A stretch of 64,000 bases of DNA from Rhizoctonia solani (lineage: Eukaryota; Basidiomycota; Agaricomycetes; Cantharellales; Ceratobasidiaceae), in contig NC_057383.1 in the NCBI RefSeq assembly GCF_016906535.1, forward strand, positions 1,674,001-1,738,000, written 5' to 3'. A program made the translations under genes and the position numbers. Of this stretch, positions 33,109 through 46,380 are shown piece by piece (position 1 is the stretch's first letter; each line of letters starts with the position of its first letter). Below the pieces are notes generated by a model. It was not told where the DNA came from. It searched no databases and saw nothing but the letters and a program-made list of their open reading frames with translations.

Positions 33109-34002
33109 GACTGAGAATAGGTGAGTGGAGGTTGATATGCTTTTTCCTCGCCGGTCCACCTTTATAATGATCTAGACTGTTGGCTTTAAAGAAGTCCCAG
33201 GCAGGAGTGTGGTATCATATGGCTATATGGAAGGTCGAGAACCAGGACGAGAGCACAAGCGACTGGAATCGATATGCGAGCTTCACAGAAGTTCGCTTTT
33301 CCCGCCAGGAAGTGGGAGGGAGAAGAAAATCCGTATGAAGAACGCACGTTCAGCATGGTCCTCAGGCCAGGGCCTTGTTCTCGGGTGTGGTCCAAGTCAG
33401 TTGCATTCAGCAATATATATTAGGGAACGTTCGTCGGCCGAGTCGGACGTAGCACGATGGCAGTAGTCCAAAATATGTCATCTCGATGGTTCGTGCGGGA
33501 AGTAGGAAGGCGGTCAAATTACGTAAGGAAATTGGGAATAATGCATATAGCCAACCCAAATAAACGAACACTAAATTATCTGTTTCCCCTACTACTGGCG
33601 TGATGAGTAAACTTGCGGAATTGAGCGTCAATTGCTAGTGAGCTGTCTACTTGAACACGGATATACAATGTTACATATCTACAAGGATAAGGATGGGGAT
33701 TGAAGAGCCAAAGAAAAGAGCAAAGAAACAACACCAAATGAGAGACAATGCTAGGCAAACCAGTCACAGACAGTTGATTACAGAGTGTAGTCCATTGGGT
33801 TCATGAATAAAAAGAGTAAAAATCTTGTGGATGAGTCCAACGCAAATACTTAGGCATGACAGTCACCTTGGCGATTGCCAAGACAGCGTCTTCGTACACT
33901 AATCGGACAAGGATAGAGATCTTGATTCGGGAGATGGCCACGCTCAACGCAAACACTAGTTTATTTCTTTGTCAGTGGCGTAATAAATAAACACAAAACA
34001 CC
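33109..34002. other. Intergenic
   Basis: Promoter side of the hydrolase gene and 3' flank of the next gene. Short open frames only; nothing convincing. Confidence 0.4.
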
Positions 34003-34628
34003 TCACATTCGGATCAGATCCCATGCGCCATTACCATCTCCGCAATCGTTTTTCGATACAACTTGCGGCGTGTGCGGCATGCAACATCTAACGAGAAAAT
34101 TAGACAAGAACTACTGAGGTTGATTACTATAATTACCCGAGACTGTAGGAAAAACTCCAGTCGATAGGACAGTAATAGCCCGCCGGAGGCTGGATGAAGT
34201 CCTCGGTACCCGTTCCACCAACACACGTTTGTTTTGGTCCGAACCAGAACTGATCCTCTGCGCATTTCCGTGCTGACTAGGACGGAAGGATTGGTAATAG
34301 CATCATGGAGAGTGTATCAACACTCGATCCTTGGAATTCATTGCCGCGTATGGCACTCCATAACGATGAAAGTGGTAAGCGAAGTGAGCCGTAGGTGAAT
34401 AGGATCGCATTAAATCTAGTGTCGAGTTGTGAGTGAATTATGCCAGAACAAAGACACTCACGAGCTGGCAGCAATTGTGATCAATCCAGCATAGCTTGGC
34501 GACGCGACCTGCTTTTGTAATTCGGCCGTCGCTCGTGTGGGAGAGGTAGGCCTCGGTCGAGTGGGGTATTGAGGAAGTGCAGCCACCAGTGAAACAAACA
34601 ACAAGATAGAAAAAGTACAGAATTTCAT
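34003..34628 (-). CDS. Small cysteine-containing secreted protein
   Basis: Start ATG at 34626-34628 opens a signal peptide (MKFCTFSILLFVSLVAALP), followed by a Pro/Thr/Arg segment (YPTRPRPTSPTRATAELQKQ). Later exons on the same strand read KCAEDQFWFGPKQTCVGG, then YYCPIDWSFSYSLG, joined to RCCMPHTP and VSKNDCGDGNGAWD, stop TGA at 34003-34005. The spacing C-x11-C, then C-PIDW, then CC, resembles a family of small Cys-rich secreted proteins in basidiomycetes. A middle region (about 34270-34455) is intronic, or holds one more short exon needed to keep the frame. Role unknown; an apoplastic or effector-like function is conjecture. Confidence 0.6.
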
Positions 34629-36099
34629 ATTGAACACGACCAAAGAGAACGGAGGGGAGTTGGTGAGCAGGAAGACCCCATGTGTTGTTTTATAGCAAAT
34701 GGCGAGATTAAATTGGCTTATCTCCAAAGGTCTATCTCGTTTATTTTAGGCGCCGGTTGACACTGCGTGAAACAGTTGTGTGAGATGATCGAAGGGACAA
34801 AGTGTACTTTATCACCCGAACATTCTTCTGACCAATTTGTTAATAGAATCACGCCTCCGTGCCTGGAGGGCGGATGACCCGATGCGGAGCCGAATCCTAT
34901 TTGCCAAGCTAGGGGAGGGATTTTGTTCCTGGAATCTCAGGCAATGTCAGCCAATCAGTTAAAGGTAGACATAGCGCCTGTTATGCATGCGCATTTGCAC
35001 AATTTGAGTCAACTCACAAGCCACAGTATGGATGCCCGAGATGAATAGAATTATGTTACTGGTGAATCCGGGGTAGTGCCTGGTGTCAAATGAAATATAG
35101 GTACACCCCCATCGGCCAAATACCGTTTTGTCATGTTCCTTGGTAGCACAAACGTAAACAACAAAACACCGATGGTCCTACATTGAATTAAACATGTCAA
35201 CACCCTCGTCTCGGGGTTGCCTGACCGAAGGTCAATGGAAGACAAGTACTACACCACCACCGAAGTGGCAAACGAGGCCGATGGTAGCGCCTGTAACTAA
35301 ACAATATACCGTGGCTTCCCGGTAGCATACTCGCAGACCGCGGCCGGAAGTCAACTTGAAAACTGCTGTTAGCCCCTTGGTATATATACCTCATTTGATA
35401 TAAAACCGGGTATCAACCAACGCGGCTAACCGTTGGCCCACTCCCACAGATGCCCTTTAAATCCAATATTCCTAAATACTCCTATATATATGCGCTACTC
35501 TGCGTTAAGGTATATCATCTGGTTCACATGACAGTGTCGCATAGTGCTATTAACAACCCACGGCCTCTGTCTTTGCGCAAATACTACAGGGAATAAATCA
35601 GGCCTGGTGCTATATCGAACAAGACATGTAGTCTTGCTTAACGACCCACTTTAATCCACCTACACTACCAATTGATGTGAGAGTACTGGTGCTCTTCCTT
35701 ATAAATTTCTTTGGGTTATAAGCAGTGAATCAAGCGTCAAGTTACTTCCAAATAAAGGCTGATGGTCAAGTCTGGGCTCCTTGTTACGAATACCTCGATG
35801 TTCGGATCCCCCGAATGCCTCGATATTCTAGTTACATGGAACCTTGTAGTACATTTTCGAGCTTTGAAGCTATGGGTATAACTTCAGTGGCTCTCCAAGT
35901 TTGAGCCCCTGTGTCGCGCCAAATACTCATTTTATATATGTTTACCCAAAACAACCATTTTGACCTTGATTCACCTTGAAGGCAAGCGATTATTTGTACT
36001 ACCCATAAATGCGTTCTTCAAGTTCGGCGTATCACCAGCTCGGGCCTGATATAAGTATAATTGGTGCTAGATTACCCAGACTAATTAGTACTTTGGGGT
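34629..36099. other. Intergenic
   Basis: About 1.5 kb with scattered stops in all frames; no gene, RNA or repeat recognised. Confidence 0.4.
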
Positions 36100-37312
36100 T
36101 CATCCGCAGAGAGTTGTCGTACCTGGTAGTTGTCGGAGGTCTTTCGACGAGTCCTGCTTGCTATCCGCCGAGACAGGAGGAGTGAGTAAACCAGTAGTAC
36201 TTCCCGGCAAGGGAATGGCCAAATTGTCCCTGGAAATGGGTTTCTTGTGCGTACTTGCCCTGTGACCCGATTCCGGCGAACTTCGTACCGATCTTGTTTT
36301 GATACCGCGACACTTACGAGGGGAGCGAATAGTTACATTGGTATCTATGATGTTTTCAAGAACAAACGGGGAGTTCAGGACCAGCGACCCTGATGGTTCA
36401 GCCCTTGGGATATCCAGAGTATTCGAGTTGTTGTTTCCCGCATTCAACGCTCCCATATCTGGTGTATTTATAATATGGCCATTCTTCCGGCTGGACATAG
36501 AGCTCCCCCCCCCCCCAAACACAGCGCTTTGCGATTCGGTTGAAACAGCAAGATCAGACTCAATTTCTGGAGGAAGCAGGTCCCTTGCAGGCGGATTGAA
36601 CGACGACCTCCATGAAATGGCAGCTTCTATACCACTTATACGCGCTGTGAGAAGCTTCCTAATATGATCTAAAACAAAGCGATCTCCTACGGGGTCGTCG
36701 ATTATTTGAGTTAGGTTCTTGATTAAATTCTTATGATTGACTATCAGTAATCGCTGAAGCTCTGAGGCGGGTATCGTTCGAAGGTCGTTTGAGACTTCAG
36801 GCGGTATGGGAGCAACAGGTAGTTGCCTAGTTTGAGACGATGCCGTGCAGTTGGAAGGTTTGCCAGAGGGAAAGTGACGAAGGAACGGGCGAAGTCATGA
36901 GATCGGCTGATGTTGACGGAGGTCGGGTTCTGGGCTGCGGCCCGGCGCGTTTGGCAGGTTGAACTGGCAGAAGTTTGTTGAGGCACGGGCTTGGGGGCTG
37001 AAGCAGATACAACAGGAGACAGCGAGTGGGTGTCACTGATAATCCCTCCTTCGGCGGTGTCAATGATAAATTTAACATTCACTTCACTCGAGTTACTCAT
37101 CAGAGCCAGTGAAACTCGTGTTTGAAAAGGATGGTCAATGCTGGATGGGTTCTCCAAAAGCAACAAAAGTATAGCTAGATAAAGCTCTCCTTTGCGGCTA
37201 TATCAATATAGCAAGGTAATTAAATACTCCATACTGGTTCTATCCCATGCCAAAACCAGCTCTAGAGAATAAATGACTCACCCCCCCCCCCCGAAGGGAG
37301 AAGACTTTCCAT
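36100..37312 (-). CDS. Unrecognised protein, Gly/Ser/Pro-rich, with two poly-G tracts
   Basis: Start ATG at 37310-37312 (MESLLPSGGG). A 12-G tract (37281-37292) runs straight into a GTGAGT donor. Exon 2 reads GELYLAILLLLENPSSIDHP, NSSEVNVKFIIDTAEGGIIS and a Pro/Ser/Thr-rich region to about 36850. After another intron comes RTIPASELQRLLIVNHKNLI, KNLTQIIDDPVGDRFVLDHI and LTARISGIEAAISWRSSFNP, then a second 12-G tract (36505-36516) coding GGGG, and a disordered tail with SRDNLAIPLPGSTTGLLTPP. Stop near 36100. The helical IDDPVGDRF...ISWRSSFNP block is protein-like, but I do not know the family. The exact 3' end is uncertain. Confidence 0.5.
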
Positions 37313-40088
37313 TTTAGACAGAGGGTCCATCCAACGTCGCGGGATCAACGTGAAATGTCAGAATTTTCGAACAGATCATCGATCCAAAGGGACCAGGTTA
37401 TTCTCGCGCCGCTTAGTTGCCTTATCCGTACGGGGAGATCAATATGAGCCCGCACAAGCTGACGTTGATGAGTTGTCTGTGAAATATCGGAGATCGGCCA
37501 ACGTTGCTCTGTTTTTCTGGTCGATCTCCGTATGGGGAGATTGGTTCTGTAGATTGAGTTGACACTGTCAAGAGCGGCGCTTGCGCTGGCTTGAATGTCA
37601 ATCGGTGGATAAGGCTGAGTTATAACGTGATATGGTCTTGATCTAACCGATACAGCCAATCGCACCGTCTTACGTCAAGTGGCTAACTCGACTGAGTGTT
37701 GTAACGGCTACACTGCAGGTCATCTGGACTAACGAGCGCATGAAATCCAAAAAGACACTCGACAGACTCAGAGAACCAATGTTTCAAATGCAGAAATGAA
37801 AAGAGCATAACCCTGATTTGGTAAAGTACCGCAAACTGAGCAAGTAGAATAGTGTGCTCCCATACTTTTTGGAGTCATTTCATGTGGGCCCATACTATTG
37901 AGCCGGTCACACAAGCGCTGGGCGTTAAGTGATTGGTATAGAGATTCACAGGAGATAAACCCCGACTGACGGCCAAGGCAAGTTCATGCATTTAGTAGCT
38001 CTCAAGTACATTTCAATGATTAATCTATAGCGCTATACGATAAGTCGGCAGTGAAATCCTCAGAGCACACATCACCAATGAAATTGACCGGTATAAACCA
38101 TACCGTTCATGATCAACCCCAAAGTAAACCAAGCATCATCGGCACATCAATTTCCCCACATTCGCCTACACAAAGAGGACCAGTCAGTTCAACTTCAAAA
38201 CAAACTCGGACCGAAAAACAAAAAGATCAGACAGAAAGTGGTATGTAGTTCACACCGCACACAACGTGCTCGATTAAACGAGATTCATGTTATAGGAACA
38301 TCCTATCTATTCGTCCGCCAAAGGGAACCAAACCTACTCACCATGTGTACATGTGTGCACGTTGAGGGAGGCGGAGAGGGCGCTGGCCCCCAAAACCAAA
38401 AAGACACCACCTAGAGAACGAGGCGCAAGAGCATCAGAAAAATGAGGGCTGACGTCTAACGTGGTCTTTAAATCCCGCCGACTAGGTCACAAGGACACAC
38501 GAAAAAAGACGGACAGATGTGGAAGGGTAAAGAATGCTTCTTTCTGATTTGGGGTGTCCTTGCTTTGCTTGCAATTGCGTGTGAGTGGAATGTATATTTG
38601 CCGGCTGACTGATGATGCTGTATAGTTCCATCTTGGGTTCCAGAACGGGGTGTACGGTATATGCGCTATAAGGAATGTGGATCCTAGGTGCGCCGAAAAT
38701 GGAAATCGCCTAGACAGGTCGTATCTCTCGGTGCTTTTCCCTAGAGACAAATGTCGATTGTCGGATTGATTTAGCGCAAAGCGCTCGCGTTTCAGCCGGG
38801 TGAGATGGGTCGATCAAGAACGGGGAGCTGTGGCTGATATCGATCGTGTGCTTAGATTTGGTTGGGCCATGTATATATGAGCAGTGTCCTTTGTGAACAA
38901 TGGCGGTGTGGAAAGTGTACGAGTTGGGAGCTCGACTTTCAAAAAAAAGTGAAGTCTTTGCGTACTGCCTGAGCGGTGTGCTTTGTTCCTCATCCCTAGA
39001 TACTGCAATGCTCACTCTTTGGGCAAAGGAAGTACCCCCCTCCCCATCCAACGAAATAGACTCTCCTATTGAATTCGACCGGATGCGTAAACGCCGCGTG
39101 CATGCGAAATGAAAAAGTGCCACACTAGACTTGAATTGAAGTCATGCCCTCGCCCCGTGAGGGGCGATCTATCGTCATGCCGGACGATCCTGTGCCTGCG
39201 TCACCGAGTATGTGTTCTGGCGAGGGGACGAGTTCGGGAACGTAACTTTGAAGCACGATGATATCATTCTGTCTCAGCCGGTTGAATGACCCAGCTGTAT
39301 TCCAAACTAGGGAAGCAGTGTGCATACACATGAATTATCTAATATGGATATGGATTCATCGCAAGGGTGATATCATGCTCCTGATTCGGGCCCGTGAGGC
39401 CGGCCAAGTGAGGTCGCCTAGGTGCGTAATGAGTGTCCATCGGTTTGATCGATGGTGGTCCAGATCGCATTTGTGCATGTATGATAGCGCGGCGATGGTT
39501 AAACGAGGTAGGATATCGCTTGGGGTCGGCCGAGAACGGATTCGGAGGGGGGGGGGAGCGCCCTATCACATAGAACCCGGGACATCGAAAGTCGTTTGTT
39601 CTCCGAGGACGGACGAATGGGACCGTGTGCTGAGCGTCTAGAAATGTAAAGAGAATGGACATTGCACGGCCATTGGGACATGGAAGGATTGATGAGCGCC
39701 CGTGGAAGGTGGTACAAAATTGGGCAGGGGAAGAAGAGGTGTGGCACAGAGGAAGTGCGAGTGGCTAGATAGAGTTGTGGACTCTCACGACGAGCTTGCT
39801 TCTAGTGGCACGTGTATCGAGCGTGGTGAGTGTGTGACGCGTGTAGATTCGTCAAGGTGTGGCCTATTTGGGAACGAGGGATTCGGCAGGAGGGAGTAAT
39901 TTGCCATCGTCATCCGCCATCGCCACCTCACAGCGGAAGAGCGAGAGGAGAGAGAGGACGGATTATTGAGGGAATAAATCGGGAGGATATTGTACCAGAG
40001 TGCTAGTGAGAGGATTGCGTACATAATTTGTATCCGTGGCGCTTAACTCATGGTCTGCCCTCACCCACACCTCAGTTGACACAGCCAT
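37313..40088. other. Long intergenic stretch
   Basis: 2.8 kb without a supported gene. Minus-strand open frames at 38710-39123 and 39339-39662 lack splice signals and domain-like sequence. A nine-G tract lies near 39550. The right end (about 39890-40088, with repeated GAGAGAGG) is the upstream region of the deubiquitinase gene. Confidence 0.4.
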
Positions 40089-42952
40089 ATGTCCCGCCGG
40101 CCGTTTTCGATCGCTGAACTGGCGGCGCGCTCGCGACCAACGGGATACGATGCCTCCAGATCTCTCAAGGACCTACTGCGCATCGCCACTGCAGAGCGCA
40201 ACGCAGGCGACGATGCCAGAGCAGCCGGAAACGTTGAGGCCGCGTTTATCCATTTTGCCAAGGCCTCCACCCTCATGCTCGAGGAGCTCCCTGGACACCC
40301 CAAGTTTGCGGAATTGACGAATGGACAGAAGGAAGCCGTCCAGGTGGTGAGTGTTATTTATTCTATTTTCCTTGTTTTTGTTTTTTTTTCTGCGATGGTT
40401 GGCTGATAAAAGCACAGCAAGGCCAAATCATACAGGACCAGCTGGGGCAGGTCAAGTCGCTGGTGACCGATCGATTCAACGAGTCGCGTGCCAGACACCA
40501 GGAGGCAGAGATTCTCCCCCCACCAGTGCAGACGCCCACTCCGACCCCGCAGCGACAACGACAGCGAACACAGGATGCAAACCGACGGAGCACAGAGGAG
40601 CAGCGGCGACAGGAGGAAGAGAGCCGTGCACGACGAGCAAGGCACCAACACGAGGCACAGATGCTCATCGCAGAGCAGCGCAGACGACAACAGACGACGA
40701 CCAATGGCCATGACCAAATAAACAATATTGTGGCAAATGCACGCATCGCTCGCCAGGAAAAGGACCGACTCGAAGAACAGAAGCGATTGCAGGAGGCCGC
40801 CATGCTTGGATACCCGACACCCGCATCCTTGCGCACTCGCCCCGAGTCCTACGAGGCCCCGCCCCAGCCTACCGTTCCCCCAGCCCAGCACTATGTTCCC
40901 GAACGATCAGCCTCGGCTGCGGGTCTCCAGCGCACCAATAGTACTGCGAGGGTCCACGCCCCAGTCCCGGTCCCGCCCCCCACAACAGCACCTGCCCCCG
41001 CCCCCATCCCCCGTGCACCCTCCCGAACCGCTTCCCGAGCAGACAACCATTACCATCGACCCATATCGGACCCTCGCTCCCGGGAAAACCCTACTGCCTC
41101 TGCACCTCCCCGCTCCAGCTCCAGAGCTGACCACAGGCCGGTCCCCACCGCGATACGAACAGATGCCTTTGCCATACGGAACGAGTCGGCTCCTGCGGCC
41201 TACGGTGCTTCAGCCGCTACCAATGCTGCGTACAATGCTGCCTATGGCCCTGGACTGGCATACGGCGCAAATCCGCCGACTGGGACGAGTGTCCGACCGC
41301 GAAAGATGAGTGTCACTTCGCCCGTCAAAGAGCGGCCCCCGGGAGGCGGTTTCAACGGTCCACCACCCACCACCCATGCCCCTGTCCCACGACGACGAAC
41401 CGCATCCACAGGTCCTCAGAAGCCCCCTGTGTTTGCACCCGGTCAGTCCTACCATCGCACTCATAATTTTTGTCCTAACACCCCCCTTTGACAGACCCAC
41501 GCGCAAACGGCGTGTTTCCGACTCTGGAAAAACGACCCCCCGAACAACGATCTTCATACCCGACTCAGTCCCCCATTAAACACCCTGCTCCTGCGTTTCC
41601 TAATCCCGAACCAGCGACCAGGCCCGAGCCTCAGGGGATTTTACCTCTCGAGAGCCCCTCTCACACATTGGCGCGCGAGCCCGAGGTACATGCACCTGCG
41701 CCTAGGAGAAATGGTCCAAATGGGCATGGGCCGGTCAGAGGGTAAGTTCTACCATGTTCTAGTAATTCCATCAATTCAATTTAATTCGAGTAGTTCGTCC
41801 TATCCTCCGCCCGTGACGACCACCTCTCCACCTCCTGGCCCAATCTCATACCCGACCATTATGACAATGCACCAGCGCGAACAAGGATACTACCCTTCTT
41901 CCCACTCGATGTTCTCTCTAGCAGGGCTAGCAACGGCCTTGACGGCCGAACGAGACATCCAAGCATTCGGTTCTCCTCCAAAGCAGCATCTAAACACACC
42001 CCCTGCTCTCTTATTCCAGCCTAATCCGGATCCTACGCCCCCCGGGTCAAAGGCACAGCTACCAGGCGGCTACGGGACACCGCCATCCCAGACCCAGACC
42101 AATTATGCGACCCGTCCCCCGCCCGCAGTCCCCATCTCCACACCACCCGTTTCTATCCCGACCCACGAAGACGAGGATCCGAGCCGTCTCCGCCAGGTCC
42201 TTCTCCCCGAAGAAGTCATCCAAAAATTCATGTCCATCGCGAAACCCAACACTCTCCGCCGGACCGAAACGTGCGGTCTGTTGCTCGGGAAGGCAAGGGG
42301 CGCCGGGTTTGCGGTCACGACCTTGTTAATCCCACGCCAGCGCGGGACGAGCGATACGTGCGAAATGATCGAGGAGGAGCTTATTTTGGATTTCCAAGAG
42401 ACGCGAGGGCTGATTACCCTCGGCTGGGTGAGTTTTGCCCTGCTATTTGGGGTACTTATTAGATTTTATTTGATTGACGGTTGTTTGGATTAGATACATA
42501 CCCATCCGACCCAGTCGTGTTTCATGTCTTCGATGGATTTGCATACCCATTCGGGATACCAGGCTTCTCTCAAAGAGGCATTTGCGATCGTTTGTGCCCC
42601 GTCTTCGAGTCCCAAGTGCGTTTCAAATCCATTCTTTGGTTTACATAGAGGCTAATGGGGATGGGCAAAGTGTGGGAATATTCAGGTTGACGGATCCGCC
42701 GGGTATGCAAGTGATTCTCAAGTGTACGGCCAAAGAGTCGTTTCATCCGCATTCGACTGGGAACATTTATACCGTGAGTCTCGAGTCTTGGGAATAGTCG
42801 TCCTGTCCGTGTTTATTCTCGGACATGATGATGGACCCGCACAAGAACCCAGCCTGACTCGAATCAATTTACAGGACGCAGACCAAGGACATGTCAAAAT
42901 GGTCAAAAAGCTCGAACTCTCGATTGTCGACCTTCGAAGACACAGTGGCTGA
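40089..42952 (+). CDS. sst2: AMSH/Sst2-type K63-specific deubiquitinase (MIT-like N-domain plus JAMM)
   Basis: Zinc metalloprotease that trims K63-linked ubiquitin chains on endosomal cargo, working with ESCRT. Start ATG at 40089 ([15 protein letters not shown]). The N-terminal helical USP8/MIT-type domain includes [21 protein letters not shown] charged coiled coil ([20 protein letters not shown]) and a long Pro/Ala/Ser-rich disordered middle (40860-42150) follow. The catalytic domain starts at [18 protein letters not shown], then [15 protein letters not shown] joined by an intron to [15 protein letters not shown] (JAMM: H-x-H, S and D zinc/catalytic residues, 42498-42540), [31 protein letters not shown], and [14 protein letters not shown] before TGA at 42950-42952. 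About six introns. All metal ligands are present. Confidence 0.92.
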
Positions 42953-44291
42953 TTCTTGACCGACTCTCATGTTTTATGCTGTATGTTTTATGCTTTATGA
43001 GTGTTTCACGACTTGGTTTTGGGGCTTTAGCATTGATTCCGCTCTTTTCTCCCTCTCCTTTCCTTTATTTTTCATTCCTCCCCTCCTCAATTTGACGTAC
43101 CTTATTTCATCCTAACTCGCCTCTTATTACGACTCTCCTCTCCACACTATCTAAATCATTTTATTCCACACACACGCACGCACACGCACATAAACTGTAC
43201 ATGACCTCCCTCGCTTGTTGTACTCGTATGGATTCATACCCCCCTTTCCTTTTGTGTACTTGTTAGTCGGTTGGTTGGTTTGCTCTTTGTTCGCTTTATC
43301 CTTTTTTTTTCTGCAGCTTGAGATTGAGTTTTGCGCGTTTCTTTCTTAGAGATCAAACGAGAGATTATTTTTGCGCTTTTTTTTTTCTTAGTTTGGTGTG
43401 TCAAGTTGCTTGTGAGGGCCAGTTTAGATTTCGCAAGTGGGAAGCATGTGTATTCTTGGAGAGGAGGGGTAGGTAAAAACTGTCAGATCTCCCCGATTGG
43501 GAGAGTTCAGAGGTTTCGAGTCGGATCTATCGAACAAGGCCTTGAGGCTCGTTCTAGTGTATTATGTTTGTGTTTATCGTTCCGTGGTGGTACATTTGGA
43601 GCGTTGCCCATGCGTGCCAGAGTAGGTGAGCAATTGTTGCTATCACTGAAACGAGGTAGGTAATAGGTACCGGTTTGTTTTGGATGCGGTATCATAAGTG
43701 CCAAAGTGGCTTAATTAGGGAAACTGGGAAAGCGTGGTGTTAAGATGACGGTGGTGGTGATGCGATATGACAACCGATGCACTGAGTGTTGTACGTACTG
43801 TACGTACGAACCCAATGATTATGGCTGGGCTATATGGCAAAAACGTTCGTTCGGAAGCCCTGGTTACAGATGTATGCACCAACCAAACCGGGCACAATAT
43901 TATATCTTTAAATCCGTGTTTATGCCCTAGAACGGAGTTGCTGCTCTGTCAATCGTTTAAACGTGGTCGAAAAGCCTCTCGAATTGGCCTTGAAAAAGGA
44001 AAACAATAACATGGGGGTATCCTAGTATACTACGTAAAATACCCATCATTAGGTTTTAGCCTAGCATGTATGAACTGAATTCGAAAGGGTAGCTACACCT
44101 CCATCTGATCTTTCAAGGGTAATTATAGGATCACCACACCGCCACATCATGAGATTGGGTGTTCTCGGCGATGACCAAGCTCGAGCCCCTCATCATCGGA
44201 ATAGCACCACTCTCTCGACCGGGATGTCCGATGTCTGTGGTGTATTTAAATGAGGGTGAGCCCCTCTGTTTCTATTGATTCCCTCTGCATG
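42953..44291. other. Intergenic
   Basis: T-rich 3' flank (runs of T at 43301-43390) of the deubiquitinase, then the upstream region of the glutathione transferase. ACGTACG repeats near 43793-43808 (GTACGTACTGTACGTACG). No gene supported. Confidence 0.4.
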
Positions 44292-45204
44292 ATGGTTGAA
44301 AGGATCACTTTATACTGGTGGGATGTGCGTCCACTTTGTTAAGAAAAAGTGTTTCAGGAAACTGTTACTCATGCATGGCTTTGAGATTAGACATGTCCGT
44401 CCGCCCAGCGGGTGATTATTGCGCTCGAAGAGGCCAAAGCTGATTATATCAAGTACGAAGTCGACCCTTGGAACAAGCCAGAGTGGTATGTTCCAAAGGT
44501 GAACCCTGCCACTGGCAAAAGTAAACCACCACCACTTTCTTTCTCACAACAACATCACTCACATCATTTCAGTCCCAGCACTCACATACGGAGGCCCCCC
44601 AGTCGACCCCTCGAACCCATCCCCCGAATCAGCAAAACTCACCGAATCCCTCGTTTTACTCGAGTTTATCGCCGATTTATACCCCGACTCGGGACTGTTG
44701 TCCGCGAACCCCGTTGAACGTGCCCATGCGCGGTTCATCACCGATGTCTTTCACACCAAGGTTTTCGATGCGTTTTATGGCATCATATGGGGTGGAGGGT
44801 CTCCGGATACATTGTACGATGGTTTGATGGCCTTGCAGGACCAGCTGCAAGCGCATCTCAAGTCTGGTCCGTTCTTGGGTGGCGACAAGATTAATATCGC
44901 GGATGCTGCCGTGGCCCCCTTTCTCGCTCGTATCCGTACACACTTTCATAACGGCGTGGGTATCTGGGAGGACGGACAAGGCAAAAATATATATGCCGAG
45001 ATATTCGAGAACGAGCGGTTTGGGACGTTGCAGAAGTATACCGAGGCATTGCTGAGTAGGGACACGGTTAAAAACAGCTTCCCAGAGGTAAGCTGTGCAT
45101 TTAGGTTACTAAAGTGGTTCGGTGTTGAGGTTTGTGTTTTGTAGGACAAGTACCTTGGCCAAGTCAAGACGTATATTGAAAGTAAGGGAAAAGGAAAGGC
45201 GTGA
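44292..45204 (+). CDS. Glutathione S-transferase, omega/Ure2-like with active-site Cys
   Basis: Cytosolic thiol transferase. The short exon 1 (from ATG 44292) gives MVERITLYWWD and joins through GTGCGT...GATTAG to TCPSAQRVIIALEEAKADY. The CPSAQ motif places a Cys at the active site, as in omega-class enzymes. It continues with NPATGK-IPALTYGG (cis-Pro, glutathione site, across an intron), SAKLTESLVLLEFIADLYP, and the C-terminal helical domain (RAHARFITDVFHTKVFDAFY, GPFLGGDKINIADAAVAPFL). Exon 4 begins DKYLGQVKTYIESKGKGKA and ends TGA at 45202-45204. Complete at about 230 residues. It probably acts in dethiolation, reductive dehalogenation or detoxification; the substrate is not predictable. 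Confidence 0.88.
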
Positions 45205-46380
45205 AGAGGTTGTATCAGTGCATTTTGCACTTTTGGATCGAATCTGAAAAAAAAAATGTTTTCTTTGTGATGTTTACCTTGTAATAATTTCTCAAGAGTA
45301 TCAACACTTGTCCGGAACTTGATATTAAAACTATTAAAACCTCGACCTGTCTTGTCATTATGTCGATGTGTACAATCGCGCTCCTTTGGGAAACAGTTTA
45401 CGAGAAGAAACCACACAACCGTCCTCGGGAATCGCGAAAAAACTAGCTTATATGCGTTGCCATTCAGGACGGAGTCATGCCACAGACGTATAAACTTGTT
45501 GTTATAAACCCCCTAAGGACCTACTTGGAATGATACGCATCAAATATATCGCGATCGTAACTGCAACGACTTGGTTGTGCACAAGGCACATGATTGCATT
45601 CCACCGATTCCCCTTCAATATTTGCTATCTTCTTGATAAAGCAAGAGTAAAATATTTCATACCCTTGCAGTAGCATATTTTGAGACCAACCGAGTGCAGC
45701 TGAAGAGTATTACAAAAAAGGAAATACGAGGTCTACTTGATTATAATACAAGACATCAACGAACAACAGCACATTCAATACATAAAACTATCTTTTCGAG
45801 CAAAGTCAATAATTTAAAGCGGCTCGCTATTGGCGGCCTATAAGTCATGGAAGAAAAAAAGCGGGTATAGTACGAGTAATCAATAACGTAGGAAACGCTA
45901 GTAGCGAAACATGACAAGCAATAGGGATTCAATATAAAAGGATCCTAGAAGCTAAGCATACAGCAAATGGGCCCGGAACGAAACCAAATCCAATTTACCA
46001 AGCGATAGGAGCAGCGAGCGAGACTAAAGCTGGGTTTAGGGGTGACGGCGAAGTAACCGAGCTTGAGCGGACTAGCGAGAAAACCAAGTTATATAGCGAC
46101 ATATCCAAGGTGGGCATAGTCAACAGCCCGTGCCAGACGGTGCTGAAAGACTAGCAGGTGTTACGAGCCAGACCTTAATGTCTTCAAGCTCACCCCAACA
46201 GGTGAAGCGATCACATCCGCCAACCCCCGCCGTGCTGGGGCCAGGCAGCACGGTTGGCCCGGGCGTGACAGGAATCATCATCACGTGTGGTTAGAGCCTT
46301 CTGATATCCAGGCTGGTCGCACCTAGCTATATGTGGTATCTCACTTGGTCACCGCCATTATTGGTCTCTGCGTATTCTAC
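45205..46380. other. Intergenic
   Basis: Convergent 3' flanks of the glutathione transferase (+) and the membrane-protein gene (-). No gene recognised; stretch 45700-46270 has no long open frame. Confidence 0.4.

Noticed and set aside
38710..39123. Minus-strand open frame of 137 codons
   Set aside because: Low-complexity-free but not protein-like, overlapped by equally long frames on the other strand, with no splice signals.
40358..40891. Long minus-strand open frames opposite the deubiquitinase gene
   Set aside because: Antisense shadows of a GC-rich, biased coding region; no splice or domain evidence.
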